Part shown: positions 1 to 5,403 of the stretch, one piece after another | Position numbering within the stretch: the first letter of the stretch is position 1 | Layout of the letters: each line of letters starts with the position of its first letter | Source of the DNA: an uncultured Microcaldota archaeon | GTDB lineage: Archaea > Micrarchaeota > Micrarchaeia > Anstonellales > Bilamarchaeaceae | Assembly: GCA_903835325.1 (NCBI GenBank) | Contig: CAILMU010000114.1 | Span: forward strand, 1 to 6,724 | Length of the DNA: 6,724 nucleotides | Reading direction: 5' to 3' | Translations under genes and position numbers: made by a program | The notes under the pieces: generated by a model | The model's input: only the letters and a program-made list of their open reading frames with translations | Told to the model about the DNA's origin: nothing | Databases searched by the model: none

Positions 1-396
1 TGTCGCTTCAGCCAGGAGAACAGCATCGGTATCCGTTGTTATCCCAGGGATAGTCCCGCCCATCACGACGGCTTTGTTGCCGTCCATCACTTTCGCTTTC
101 TCGAAATCCCTCATCACGCTGCCATTCACGTCCACGCCTTCGCCACGGAGGGCGGCTATCAGCAGTTGCGCGTTCTGGCGCGTGGATGTTATCGCTATCA
201 TATCGGCGTCGTATTCGCCGGCGCCTAGCTCCCTGACGGCATTCGCATAAGTGCGGGCGATGGTTCCGCCACCAGTGACAATGCCGAAGGTGTTCTTGCT
301 GGCCTTTATCGCCTTCGCGATAGCCCTCAAGAACGCCATATCCGGCTTCCCATCCGGGTTGATCGAGCTTCCACCAATCGAAAGAATGACGTGCAT
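1..396 (-). CDS. pyrH: UMP kinase (archaeal type), C-terminus cut by window edge
   Basis: This gene encodes uridylate kinase, which phosphorylates UMP to UDP with ATP in cytosolic pyrimidine nucleotide synthesis. I translated it directly from the minus strand. The first 132 residues are present and the reading frame runs off position 1, so roughly the last 90 residues expected for a ~225-residue family member are missing. The amino acid kinase fold is visible in order: a glycine-rich start ILSIGGSSI (residues 4-12), VTGGGTIART (40-49), the UMP-binding-type segment TRQNAQLL (72-79), and MGGTIPGITTDTDAVLLAE (112-130), which matches the PG.TTD..A.LLAE block of archaeal UMP kinases. The ATG at 396 directly precedes the first beta strand, as is usual in the family. 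The gene is divergent from the translin-like gene and shares a short AT-rich spacer with it. UDP made here would also supply UDP-sugar synthesis, a loose link with glmM nearby. The identification is confident. Confidence 0.93.
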   Translation of the reverse strand, partial: MHVILSIGGSSINPDGKPDMAFLRAIAKAIKASKNTFGIVTGGGTIARTYANAVRELGAGEYDADMIAITSTRQNAQLLIAALRGEGVDVNGSVMRDFEKAKVMDGNKAVVMGGTIPGITTDTDAVLLAEAT

Positions 397-447
397 GATT
401 CCATCTCTTTGTTTCTGTTTTTAATCATTGTTAAGCATACCAATCTC
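397..447. promoter_or_regulatory. Shared divergent promoter region, pyrH / translin-like gene
   Basis: Only 51 bp separate the two divergent ATG codons. The spacer contains an AT-rich core (around 412-428, with a TTTTTAATCA string on the plus strand) that could act as TATA-like element for one or both genes. Neither start has a convincing GGAGG-type site, which would fit leaderless or very short-leader transcripts. The promoter assignment is inferred from position and base composition only. Confidence 0.35.
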
Positions 448-999
448 ATGACATTGCATATAGGTATCCATGAGATAGAGAAAAAACTCTCCGAATTGGA
501 GAAGAAGCTGGATGCCGTCCTGGCGCAGAACCGGCTTGTCGTGCGCTCCTGCTCGAACGCCATAAAATGCATGCATTCGCACGAGCTCGAGGAGGCGAAG
601 AAGCACCTGAAAGAAGCCGAGAAAGGCCTCGACGGCATCGCGCCTTATTATGACGATTTCCCAGGCCACCTGGACCACGTCTACCAGGAATACGCCGAAG
701 CCCGAATCGTTCTCTCGGCAATAGAGCTCAAGAAAATCCCGGGTTTTGCCGAGCTGAAGGTGCCTGAAGTGCCATACCTCAATGGCCTCCTCGATGCCAT
801 CGGCGAGCTGAAGCGCGAGATGTACGAGTCATTGCGACGCCAGGACAAGCACGAGGCCGAGTTCTATTTCAAGATGATGGAGGATGTGTACGACGAACTG
901 CTGCCGTTGCGCTTCTCGAACGCCATCCTGCCGGAATTCCGGAGGAAGCAGGATTCCGCCCGCCACCAGATAGAGCAGGCGCGAGGCGAGCTGTTATAG
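448..999 (+). CDS. Translin/TRAX-family predicted RNA-binding protein
   Basis: This is a prokaryotic translin-family protein (COG2178-like), 183 residues from the ATG at 448. Eukaryotic translin-TRAX (C3PO) is an octameric ssRNA endonuclease, and archaeal members studied form similar all-helical oligomers with RNase activity. The sequence is almost entirely helical. It shows the archaeal signature QEYAEA (residues 80-85), PYLNGLLDAIGELKRE (109-124, matching the YL.G...A..EL block of translin), and the acidic helix FKMMEDVYDELL (141-152). E81 and E84, plus an acidic pair around 145-150, resemble the TRAX catalytic acidic positions, so nuclease activity is plausible but not proven. The frame stays open upstream to an ATG at 391, but that would overlap pyrH and add a hydrophobic stretch untypical of the family, so 448 is preferred. 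The ACT-domain gene follows after 46 bp and could be co-transcribed. The family call is good; the substrate is unknown. Confidence 0.85.
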   Translation: MTLHIGIHEIEKKLSELEKKLDAVLAQNRLVVRSCSNAIKCMHSHELEEAKKHLKEAEKGLDGIAPYYDDFPGHLDHVYQEYAEARIVLSAIELKKIPGFAELKVPEVPYLNGLLDAIGELKREMYESLRRQDKHEAEFYFKMMEDVYDELLPLRFSNAILPEFRRKQDSARHQIEQARGELL

Positions 1000-1032
1000 A
1001 TTTTTCGCGCTTATTCCATTTTGCATAATTTC

Positions 1033-1040
1033 GGGGGTGG
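1033..1040 (+). promoter_or_regulatory. Ribosome binding site selecting the ATG at 1046
   Basis: The string GGGGGTGG resembles the archaeal GGAGGTGA consensus and sits 5 nt before the ATG at 1046. It overlaps an in-frame GTG at 1037, so initiation at 1046 is favoured over the longer reading frame. Confidence 0.6.
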
Positions 1041-1045
1041 AAAGA

Positions 1046-1456
1046 ATGGCAGGAGAATCTGATCTTGGGAAATTACTGCATCGGATGGATCCGGCGCTGG
1101 ATTCCGGGAAATACTATTTCGCGACAGTGGATGAATCCCAGCTCATGGCTCTCAGCGCATATCTCGGGAGCATCGTGGATGTCTTCCGCGAGGAAGAGGG
1201 CCTCAGCATAGTCATAGACGAAAGCATAAAGGACAATATCAGCGAGCTATCCCAGAAAGAGATAATCGGCCCCTTCGCTTTCATAACCATCAAGATGAAC
1301 TCTGATTTGTCCTCGATCGGGCTTCTTGCCAAGATAACCTCGGCTCTAGCGAGCGAAGGCATCAGCGTGAACTCGTTCTCGGCGTATCACCATGCCCATA
1401 TCTTCGTGCCTTTTGATAAGAAAGACGAGGCCATGGAGATACTGAACAACATCTAA
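1046..1456 (+). CDS. ACT-domain protein, DUF2241 / COG3602 family
   Basis: This is a 136-residue protein of the COG3602/DUF2241 type, a small protein with a C-terminal ACT-like domain. ACT domains usually bind amino acids or other small ligands and act as regulatory modules. No enzymatic role is established for this family that I can name. Family hallmarks visible here are the N-terminal GESDLGKLLHRMDPALDSGKY segment (residues 3-23; typically G..DL..LL..M.P.L..G.Y), VFREEEGLSIVI (46-57), and the ACT core from about 75 to 134, with GLLAKITSALASEGISVN (92-109) followed by AYHHAHIFVPFDKKDEAMEIL (113-133). The last block is highly typical of the family. The ATG at 1046 is chosen because a GGGGGTGG site precedes it. 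The gene lies 46 bp after the translin-like gene on the same strand and converges with the EF-Tu-like gene. No neighbouring amino acid biosynthetic enzyme indicates a ligand. Confidence 0.85.
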   Translation: MAGESDLGKLLHRMDPALDSGKYYFATVDESQLMALSAYLGSIVDVFREEEGLSIVIDESIKDNISELSQKEIIGPFAFITIKMNSDLSSIGLLAKITSALASEGISVNSFSAYHHAHIFVPFDKKDEAMEILNNI

Positions 1457-1486
1457 TATGTCGCAATCCAATGCTGCGTCCGAACC

Positions 1487-1507
1487 GATGCAGGCGAAGC
1501 CTGCATC
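1487..1507. terminator. Perfect 9-bp hairpin between convergent genes, possible bidirectional terminator
   Basis: GATGCAGGC and GCCTGCATC form a perfect 9-bp inverted repeat around a GAA loop. It lies in the 62-bp gap between the stop codons of the ACT-domain gene (plus) and the EF-Tu-like gene (minus). Being palindromic, it would form in transcripts from either side. No long T tract follows on either strand, so a classical intrinsic terminator is not proven. It could equally be an mRNA 3'-end stabiliser or processing site. Confidence 0.5.
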
Positions 1508-1518
1508 CCAGGCCTAAC

Positions 1519-2403
1519 CTACCATTTGCTCTGGAAAGGCCCTGCTATCCTCAGCTTCTGGTTGCTCGCATCCACGACCAAGATGAGCTCCCCCTTCTCA
1601 TAAGCGATCGGTACGCTCAAGGTCAGGTCATTCTCGGTCATGTTCCCTTCGACGAACTGCATATTCGCATATGCGTGTATCTTGCCCTTCAATTCGTCCT
1701 TGAAGAACGGGCTTTTCGAGAACCTGCCGTTCACGATGTTTTCGACCTCGTATTCATGGCGGATGGGAACAAGGATGCCTTTTCCTATAGGTTCCCCCCG
1801 GTATGCCATCGAGAATCTCTGCCCGGCAGAAGCCTCCTCGACCTCCTTCCCGTTCACCTGGATGCTCCGGACTTCCACATCCTTCTTCTCAGGCAGGATG
1901 AATATCTTGTCATGCAGCTTGATTTTCCCTGCTTTCACGATGCCATGCGCGACATTGCCGACAGATTTCACTGCCTCAGTCCTGTCCACGAGCGCGATGA
2001 GGTTCTCCCCGCTCTCTCCGCGCACGCTGACGAGTATTTTCGCTTTGGCTGCTTCCATATCCGCGACCTTCTCGAACTTCTCGAGCGAGGTGCCGGCTAA
2101 AGGGAGCGGGACTTTGGAGATTATCACGCCCTTGTCCATCTTCAGGGCGTTCAAGGCGACGATTATCTCGCCGATCTTCGGAGATAGCGCATCGACTATC
2201 AGGACCGCGTAATCCGCCATGGATAGCGTATAGAGCAGGGGCTGTATCTTTTCAGGGAATTGCACCGGGTCGATAAGGGTTATCAGTTTGCCATTGGATT
2301 CGATGCTATAGAACGCGAGCTCATCCTTGCTCATCTCTTTGCCTGCTGATTTGCAGAACTGCTCCCTCAATTCAGGTTTGTCGGATAAAACAGCAACGAA
2401 CAA
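1519..2403 (-). CDS. EF-Tu/SelB-like translation-factor paralog lacking GTP-binding motifs
   Basis: This 294-residue protein has the EF-Tu/SelB domain order: a G-domain-like region (about 1-120), a beta-barrel domain 2 (about 125-215, with AHGIVKAGKIKLHDKIFILP and VEVRSIQVNGKEVEEASAGQRFSMAYRG) and a C-terminal barrel-like domain. The domain 2 block is typical of translational GTPases. The nucleotide-binding motifs are gone. Where GHVDxGKT is expected the sequence reads VLSDKPELREQF (5-16), the DxPGH position reads DPVQF (45-49), and the NKxD position reads ISKVP (95-99). The segment FPEKIQPLLYTLSMADYAVLIVDA (49-72) keeps the switch-II-to-beta-4 architecture. I recall archaeal SelB-like paralogs with a similarly degraded G domain. 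The TTG at 2403 is chosen because it has a GGGGTG site at 2409-2414 and starts right at the first beta strand. An in-frame TTG at 2490 overlaps the glmM stop and would add 29 residues. The function is unknown; it may bind a ribosomal or RNA partner without GTP hydrolysis. Confidence 0.75.
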   Translation of the reverse strand: MFVAVLSDKPELREQFCKSAGKEMSKDELAFYSIESNGKLITLIDPVQFPEKIQPLLYTLSMADYAVLIVDALSPKIGEIIVALNALKMDKGVIISKVPLPLAGTSLEKFEKVADMEAAKAKILVSVRGESGENLIALVDRTEAVKSVGNVAHGIVKAGKIKLHDKIFILPEKKDVEVRSIQVNGKEVEEASAGQRFSMAYRGEPIGKGILVPIRHEYEVENIVNGRFSKSPFFKDELKGKIHAYANMQFVEGNMTENDLTLSVPIAYEKGELILVVDASNQKLRIAGPFQSKW

Positions 2404-2436
2404 ATCACCACCCCATAGGCGCTTATGAAGAAAAGG

Positions 2437-2444
2437 TATTATAG
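2437..2444 (-). promoter_or_regulatory. Possible TATA box for the EF-Tu-like gene
   Basis: On the minus strand the string CTATAATA lies about 35 nt upstream of the proposed TTG start at 2403, in the 83-nt gap after glmM. A TSS about 25 nt downstream would leave a very short leader carrying the GGGGTG site. This is weak positional evidence, and read-through from glmM is equally possible. Confidence 0.3.
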
Positions 2445-2486
2445 GGGATATGTAACGAGGTCTGGATGCGCCGGAGGCGACTGGTT

Positions 2487-3833
2487 TCAAAGCTTCGATT
2501 TGATGAGCGACTCGATTTTCTTCTTCCGCTCATCCAGCCTTCCCTGCGTCTTGTATTCCATCGTGAGCCTCACAATCGGTTCGGTTCCGGATGCCCGTAC
2601 CAAAAACCAGCCATCATCCTCATCGATACGGATCCCATCATCGCTTCTCACATCGCCTTCGATTCCGAGTCCTGGCAGCGCATCCTTTATCGCCTCTATC
2701 GTCGCTTGCTTGTCTTTTGCCGGGAACCTCTCCCTCGCCATCGGGTTTTGTTTATACTTTGTTTTCAGTTTCGAGAATACGCCCCTCTCGCAGAATATCT
2801 CGGCGAATTTCGCTGCGGCAAGGACCGCATCAGGCACATGGACGCTGTCCCGGTAGATATACTCCCCGCACGGCTCGCCTCCGAAGAGCGCGCCGTTCTC
2901 CTCCATGAGGTCCCCGATATGCGTGCTCCCGACCGGGGTGATATCGATGGTTCCGCCAGCTTCCTCCACGACTTCGCGGATGACGAGCGATGCTTCGATT
3001 GTCGAAATGATTCTCTTGTTTTTGGGATTTTTTTTGTTATTTTTAATATTCGAATCCGATAGCTCGTGCTCTATCATCATGGCCAGCTGCGCATCGAACG
3101 GCAGGACCGCTCCGGTCTCATCCACGATTACGCACCTGTCTCCGTCTCCGTCGTGCGCTATCGCGAAATCAGCGTGCATAGCAGGAACGAGCGATGATAA
3201 ATACGCGAGGTTCTTCGCATTGGGTTCAGAAGGGCGATTGAAGCGCTCCATGGACGAATTCGTGCTAATTACGACACAGCCGAGATCGGTGAGGAGCTGA
3301 GGTGTTATCACTGAAGCTGCCCCGTTGCAGTCCACGATTATCTTCGGTTTTCTCTTGGCTATTCTATCCACATCAACGAGCCCGCGGACCAGTTCCTTAT
3401 GCTCGTCTATAATCGAATCATCCCGGGAAAGCGTTCCCTTGATCCGGCTCGTTTTCCATTTTTTGGTTTTGTATGCGTCCTCAATCTCTTTTTCCATGGC
3501 TTTGCAAATCTCCTTCCCTTTCTCGACGAGCTTCAGTCCGTTGAACTCCTCGGGATTATGCGAAGCGGTTATCATGATTCCGCGGGAAGCGATTGGTCTT
3601 CTCCCGCAAGTCGCGAGCGCCAAGGTCGGCGTGGGGCATATCCCGATATCTATCACATCAGAACCCGCTTCCTTCGCCCCTTCGGCCGCAGCCTCGAGGA
3701 GGGAAATCCCGCTTTTCCTGATATCCCTGGCAAGCACTAGCTTCCCGTTTGAGAATATGTTGGCGACACGGTTCGCAAGCTCTTCAGTTATAACGCTTCC
3801 GTAGATGCCACGAATGCCAGAGGTTCCGAACAT
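2487..3833 (-). CDS. glmM: Phosphoglucosamine mutase (alpha-D-phosphohexomutase superfamily)
   Basis: This 448-residue enzyme converts glucosamine-6-phosphate to glucosamine-1-phosphate, the precursor of UDP-GlcNAc used for surface glycans and glycosylation. All four active-site signatures of the superfamily are intact: the N-terminal FGTSGIRG (2-9), the phosphoserine loop TASHNP (89-94, catalytic S91), the metal loop DGDGDR (228-233), the sugar-binding GEPCGEYI (319-326), and the phosphate-binding RASGTEP (413-419). GEPxG and overall similarity to the Methanocaldococcus MJ1100-type protein favour GlmM over a phosphomannomutase, but archaeal members are often bifunctional, so substrate choice is less certain than superfamily. 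The start is ATG 3833, immediately before FGTSGIRG. An Asn/Lys-rich insert (about residues 259-274) lies in domain 3 and is encoded by a locally AT-rich stretch. The EF-Tu-like gene follows on the same strand, either overlapping by 4 nt or after 83 nt depending on its start. Confidence 0.9.
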   Translation of the reverse strand: MFGTSGIRGIYGSVITEELANRVANIFSNGKLVLARDIRKSGISLLEAAAEGAKEAGSDVIDIGICPTPTLALATCGRRPIASRGIMITASHNPEEFNGLKLVEKGKEICKAMEKEIEDAYKTKKWKTSRIKGTLSRDDSIIDEHKELVRGLVDVDRIAKRKPKIIVDCNGAASVITPQLLTDLGCVVISTNSSMERFNRPSEPNAKNLAYLSSLVPAMHADFAIAHDGDGDRCVIVDETGAVLPFDAQLAMMIEHELSDSNIKNNKKNPKNKRIISTIEASLVIREVVEEAGGTIDITPVGSTHIGDLMEENGALFGGEPCGEYIYRDSVHVPDAVLAAAKFAEIFCERGVFSKLKTKYKQNPMARERFPAKDKQATIEAIKDALPGLGIEGDVRSDDGIRIDEDDGWFLVRASGTEPIVRLTMEYKTQGRLDERKKKIESLIKSKL

Positions 3834-3903
3834 AAGCTACCCATCCAAATCGAGAAATCGCAATCTTCCAGCCCTGCTTCCCTTCATCAGGCTATCTCGA
3901 AAC

Positions 3904-3930
3904 CTATTTATTTCTATATAGAGTTATAAA
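3904..3930. promoter_or_regulatory. AT-rich TATA region of the glmM / glutamine-synthetase-like divergent pair
   Basis: This is an AT-rich block in a 117-bp divergent spacer. It contains CTATTTATTT (3904-3913), a 10-bp palindrome TCTATATAGA (3913-3922) and TTATAAA (3924-3930). A TATA box at about 3905-3912 places a TSS near 3935, just before the GAGGTGGT site of the plus-strand gene. Because the palindromic box reads identically on both strands, it could also drive glmM with a leader of roughly 60 nt. The promoter role is inferred. Confidence 0.45.
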
Positions 3931-3939
3931 TGCACCATC

Positions 3940-3947
3940 GAGGTGGT
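3940..3947 (+). promoter_or_regulatory. Ribosome binding site selecting the TTG at 3951
   Basis: GAGGTGGT lies 3 nt (5 nt from GAGGTG) before the TTG at 3951. The arrangement GAGGTG-5 nt-TTG mirrors GGGGTG-5 nt-TTG at the EF-Tu-like gene, so the two support each other. It argues against the upstream in-frame ATG at 3930, which would itself contain this site inside the coding sequence. Confidence 0.6.
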
Positions 3948-3950
3948 AAA

Positions 3951-5321
3951 TTGTCGGCAATAGATGATGTCCTGAAATATATCGCTACTAACGAGATTAG
4001 GTGGGTCGACCTCCAGGTCTATGATATCAAAGGCTTGATGCACCGTGTCAGCGTCTCGAACCGCAAGATAGAGGAAGCGAGCTTCGGGAACGGCATGCAC
4101 GCGGCTGACCTCTCAGAGGTCTTCGGGCCCTCCGACCAGGGCGAACTTGTGCTGATGCCCGACCCGGACACACTTGCCAGGCTGCCATGGGAGCCGGCGA
4201 CCGTGCGCCTAATGTGCGACATCTACACAGCGATAAAGAAGGAAAGGTATCTCAAGGACCCGCGATACGTGGCCCAGAGGGTCGAGACGAACCTCGGCGC
4301 CGCAGGCATCAAGAATGCCCTTGTGGGCGCTGATGTGGACTGCCATATATTCGATACTGTGACTACGGACAAGACGACCCGGGGAAGAGGGACGGGCATG
4401 CTGCTCGATTCCCGCGAAGCGCGCTGGGGCCCATCGCCCCAATCCAATGAGAAGACCGGGTCTTTCGTCGCGACGCCATACGATTCCATGTATTCGGCAA
4501 GGACGCAGATATGCGAGACCATGGAGGACAGCTTCGGCATGCTCGTGGATTCGCACAAGCACGGCCCGGCACCGACAGCCCAGCAGAGCTTCGAGCTAAC
4601 AGAGCGCAACCTGACAGCCGCAGGGGATGCTTTAAACACCCTGAAATTCATCACCAAGAACCTGGCCACGGCAGTCAATGCTGCCGCCACTTTCATGCCC
4701 TACCCTGTCGAAGGGGAGAAAGGCAACGACCTATCGGTCTCGGTGAGCCTCTGGAAGACGAGCGACAACAACATCTTCTACGACCCGAAGGAGGAGTATG
4801 CGCAGCTGAGCCAGACCGCCCGCTATTACATCGGCGGCCTTCTCGAGCACGCGCCCGCGCTCTCGCTCTTCACCTCGCCTACCCCGAACTCGTACAAGAA
4901 CCTCGCTATCGCGAACCGGAAGTTCGGCTGGAGCTCGGTCAGGAAAGACGGGGTAGTGTTCGCTCCGTTCACGAAGAAGAACGTGAAAGAGGTCAAGCGC
5001 GTGGTCTACCAGTCCGGAGACCCGTCCGCGAACCCGTATCTCGCATACGCCCTTGTAGTATCGGCTGGCCTTGACGGCATAAAGAGCAAGATAGAGCCCG
5101 GAGACCCGCTTGAAGTCGAAAGCAAGAAGGCAAGGGTCGAGAAGGCAATGCCATCTTCGCTGTATGAAGCCATATTGGCCCTCCAGAGCGACAACAAGTT
5201 CATCAAAGGGGTAGTCTCCAGCGAGCTCTTGGGCGATTACCTGGACCTCAAGATGAGGCAGCACCAGGATTCCCTGAAGAACATAACCGGCTCGGAGCTC
5301 TCGAGATACTTCAACGTCTAG
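3951..5321 (+). CDS. Glutamine-synthetase-fold protein with replaced catalytic residues
   Basis: This is a 456-residue homolog of type I glutamine synthetase (GlnA), the usual length. N-terminal beta-grasp similarity is clear (VLKYIATNEIRWVDLQVYDIKG, 7-28; LPWEPATVRLMCDIY, 78-92), as are the C-terminal blocks PTPNSYKNL (310-318), DPSANPYLAYA (357-367) and AGLDGIKSKIEPGDP (372-386). The active site is not conserved. Using Salmonella GlnA numbering, by eye: the DGSS loop (D50) aligns with MHAADL (49-54). E129 and E131 become D128 and D130. HHEVAPGQ becomes HKHGPAPTAQQ, losing E212. GSGMHxHQS becomes GNDLSVSVS (258-266), so H269 becomes S262. E327 of the flap becomes R323. RIEVR becomes RVVYQ, replacing E357 by V352 and R359 by Q354. 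R355 seems kept (R350). Normal glutamine synthesis is therefore unlikely. It may be a pseudoenzyme (structural or regulatory, compare vertebrate lengsin) or a ligase with altered chemistry. The TTG start follows GAGGTGGT. The gene is divergent from glmM and has its own AT-rich promoter. Automatic annotation would probably call it glutamine synthetase. Confidence 0.85.
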   Translation: MSAIDDVLKYIATNEIRWVDLQVYDIKGLMHRVSVSNRKIEEASFGNGMHAADLSEVFGPSDQGELVLMPDPDTLARLPWEPATVRLMCDIYTAIKKERYLKDPRYVAQRVETNLGAAGIKNALVGADVDCHIFDTVTTDKTTRGRGTGMLLDSREARWGPSPQSNEKTGSFVATPYDSMYSARTQICETMEDSFGMLVDSHKHGPAPTAQQSFELTERNLTAAGDALNTLKFITKNLATAVNAAATFMPYPVEGEKGNDLSVSVSLWKTSDNNIFYDPKEEYAQLSQTARYYIGGLLEHAPALSLFTSPTPNSYKNLAIANRKFGWSSVRKDGVVFAPFTKKNVKEVKRVVYQSGDPSANPYLAYALVVSAGLDGIKSKIEPGDPLEVESKKARVEKAMPSSLYEAILALQSDNKFIKGVVSSELLGDYLDLKMRQHQDSLKNITGSELSRYFNV

Positions 5322-5322
5322 A

Positions 5323-5346
5323 TTTTTTGTCTTTCATTAGTTTTTA
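5323..5346 (+). terminator. T-rich terminator after the glutamine-synthetase-like gene
   Basis: Directly after the stop codon come runs of T (a TTTTTT run at 5323-5328 and TTTTT at 5341-5345) with no hairpin. This resembles the U-tract-dependent terminators of archaea. Confidence 0.5.
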
Positions 5347-5348
5347 AT

Positions 5349-5370
5349 TTCCTTTATTTATTTTTTTATC
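5349..5370 (+). promoter_or_regulatory. TATA-like region upstream of amzA
   Basis: The string CCTTTATTTATTTTTTTATC lies about 35-55 nt before the ATG at 5404. It is suitable for a TATA box giving a leader of roughly 20 nt. No purine-rich ribosome binding site is seen before the ATG. The same T-rich DNA may serve termination of the preceding gene. Confidence 0.35.
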
Positions 5371-5403
5371 GAACCATTACTTGTCGCCCTATTGCTGATA
5401 TAC

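Noticed and set aside
391..447. N-terminal extension of the translin-like protein starting at ATG 391
   Set aside because: It would overlap the pyrH start and add a hydrophobic leader not seen in the family. The ATG at 448 gives the usual length.
1471..2100. Long plus-strand reading frame (209 codons) opposite the EF-Tu-like gene
   Set aside because: It is antisense to a clearly homologous protein, has no recognisable domain, and its composition is explained by the complement of the real gene.
2466..3062. Plus-strand reading frame opposite glmM
   Set aside because: It is antisense to glmM, whose catalytic motifs are all intact, and it resembles no known family.
3325..3804. Plus-strand Ser/Ile-rich reading frame opposite the glmM N-terminus
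   Set aside because: It is a shadow of the glmM active-site region with no start signal.
3951..5321. Decaying pseudogene of glnA
   Set aside because: The frame has no stops or frameshifts over 456 codons, codon use resembles its neighbours, and structural blocks are well conserved while catalytic positions are specifically changed.
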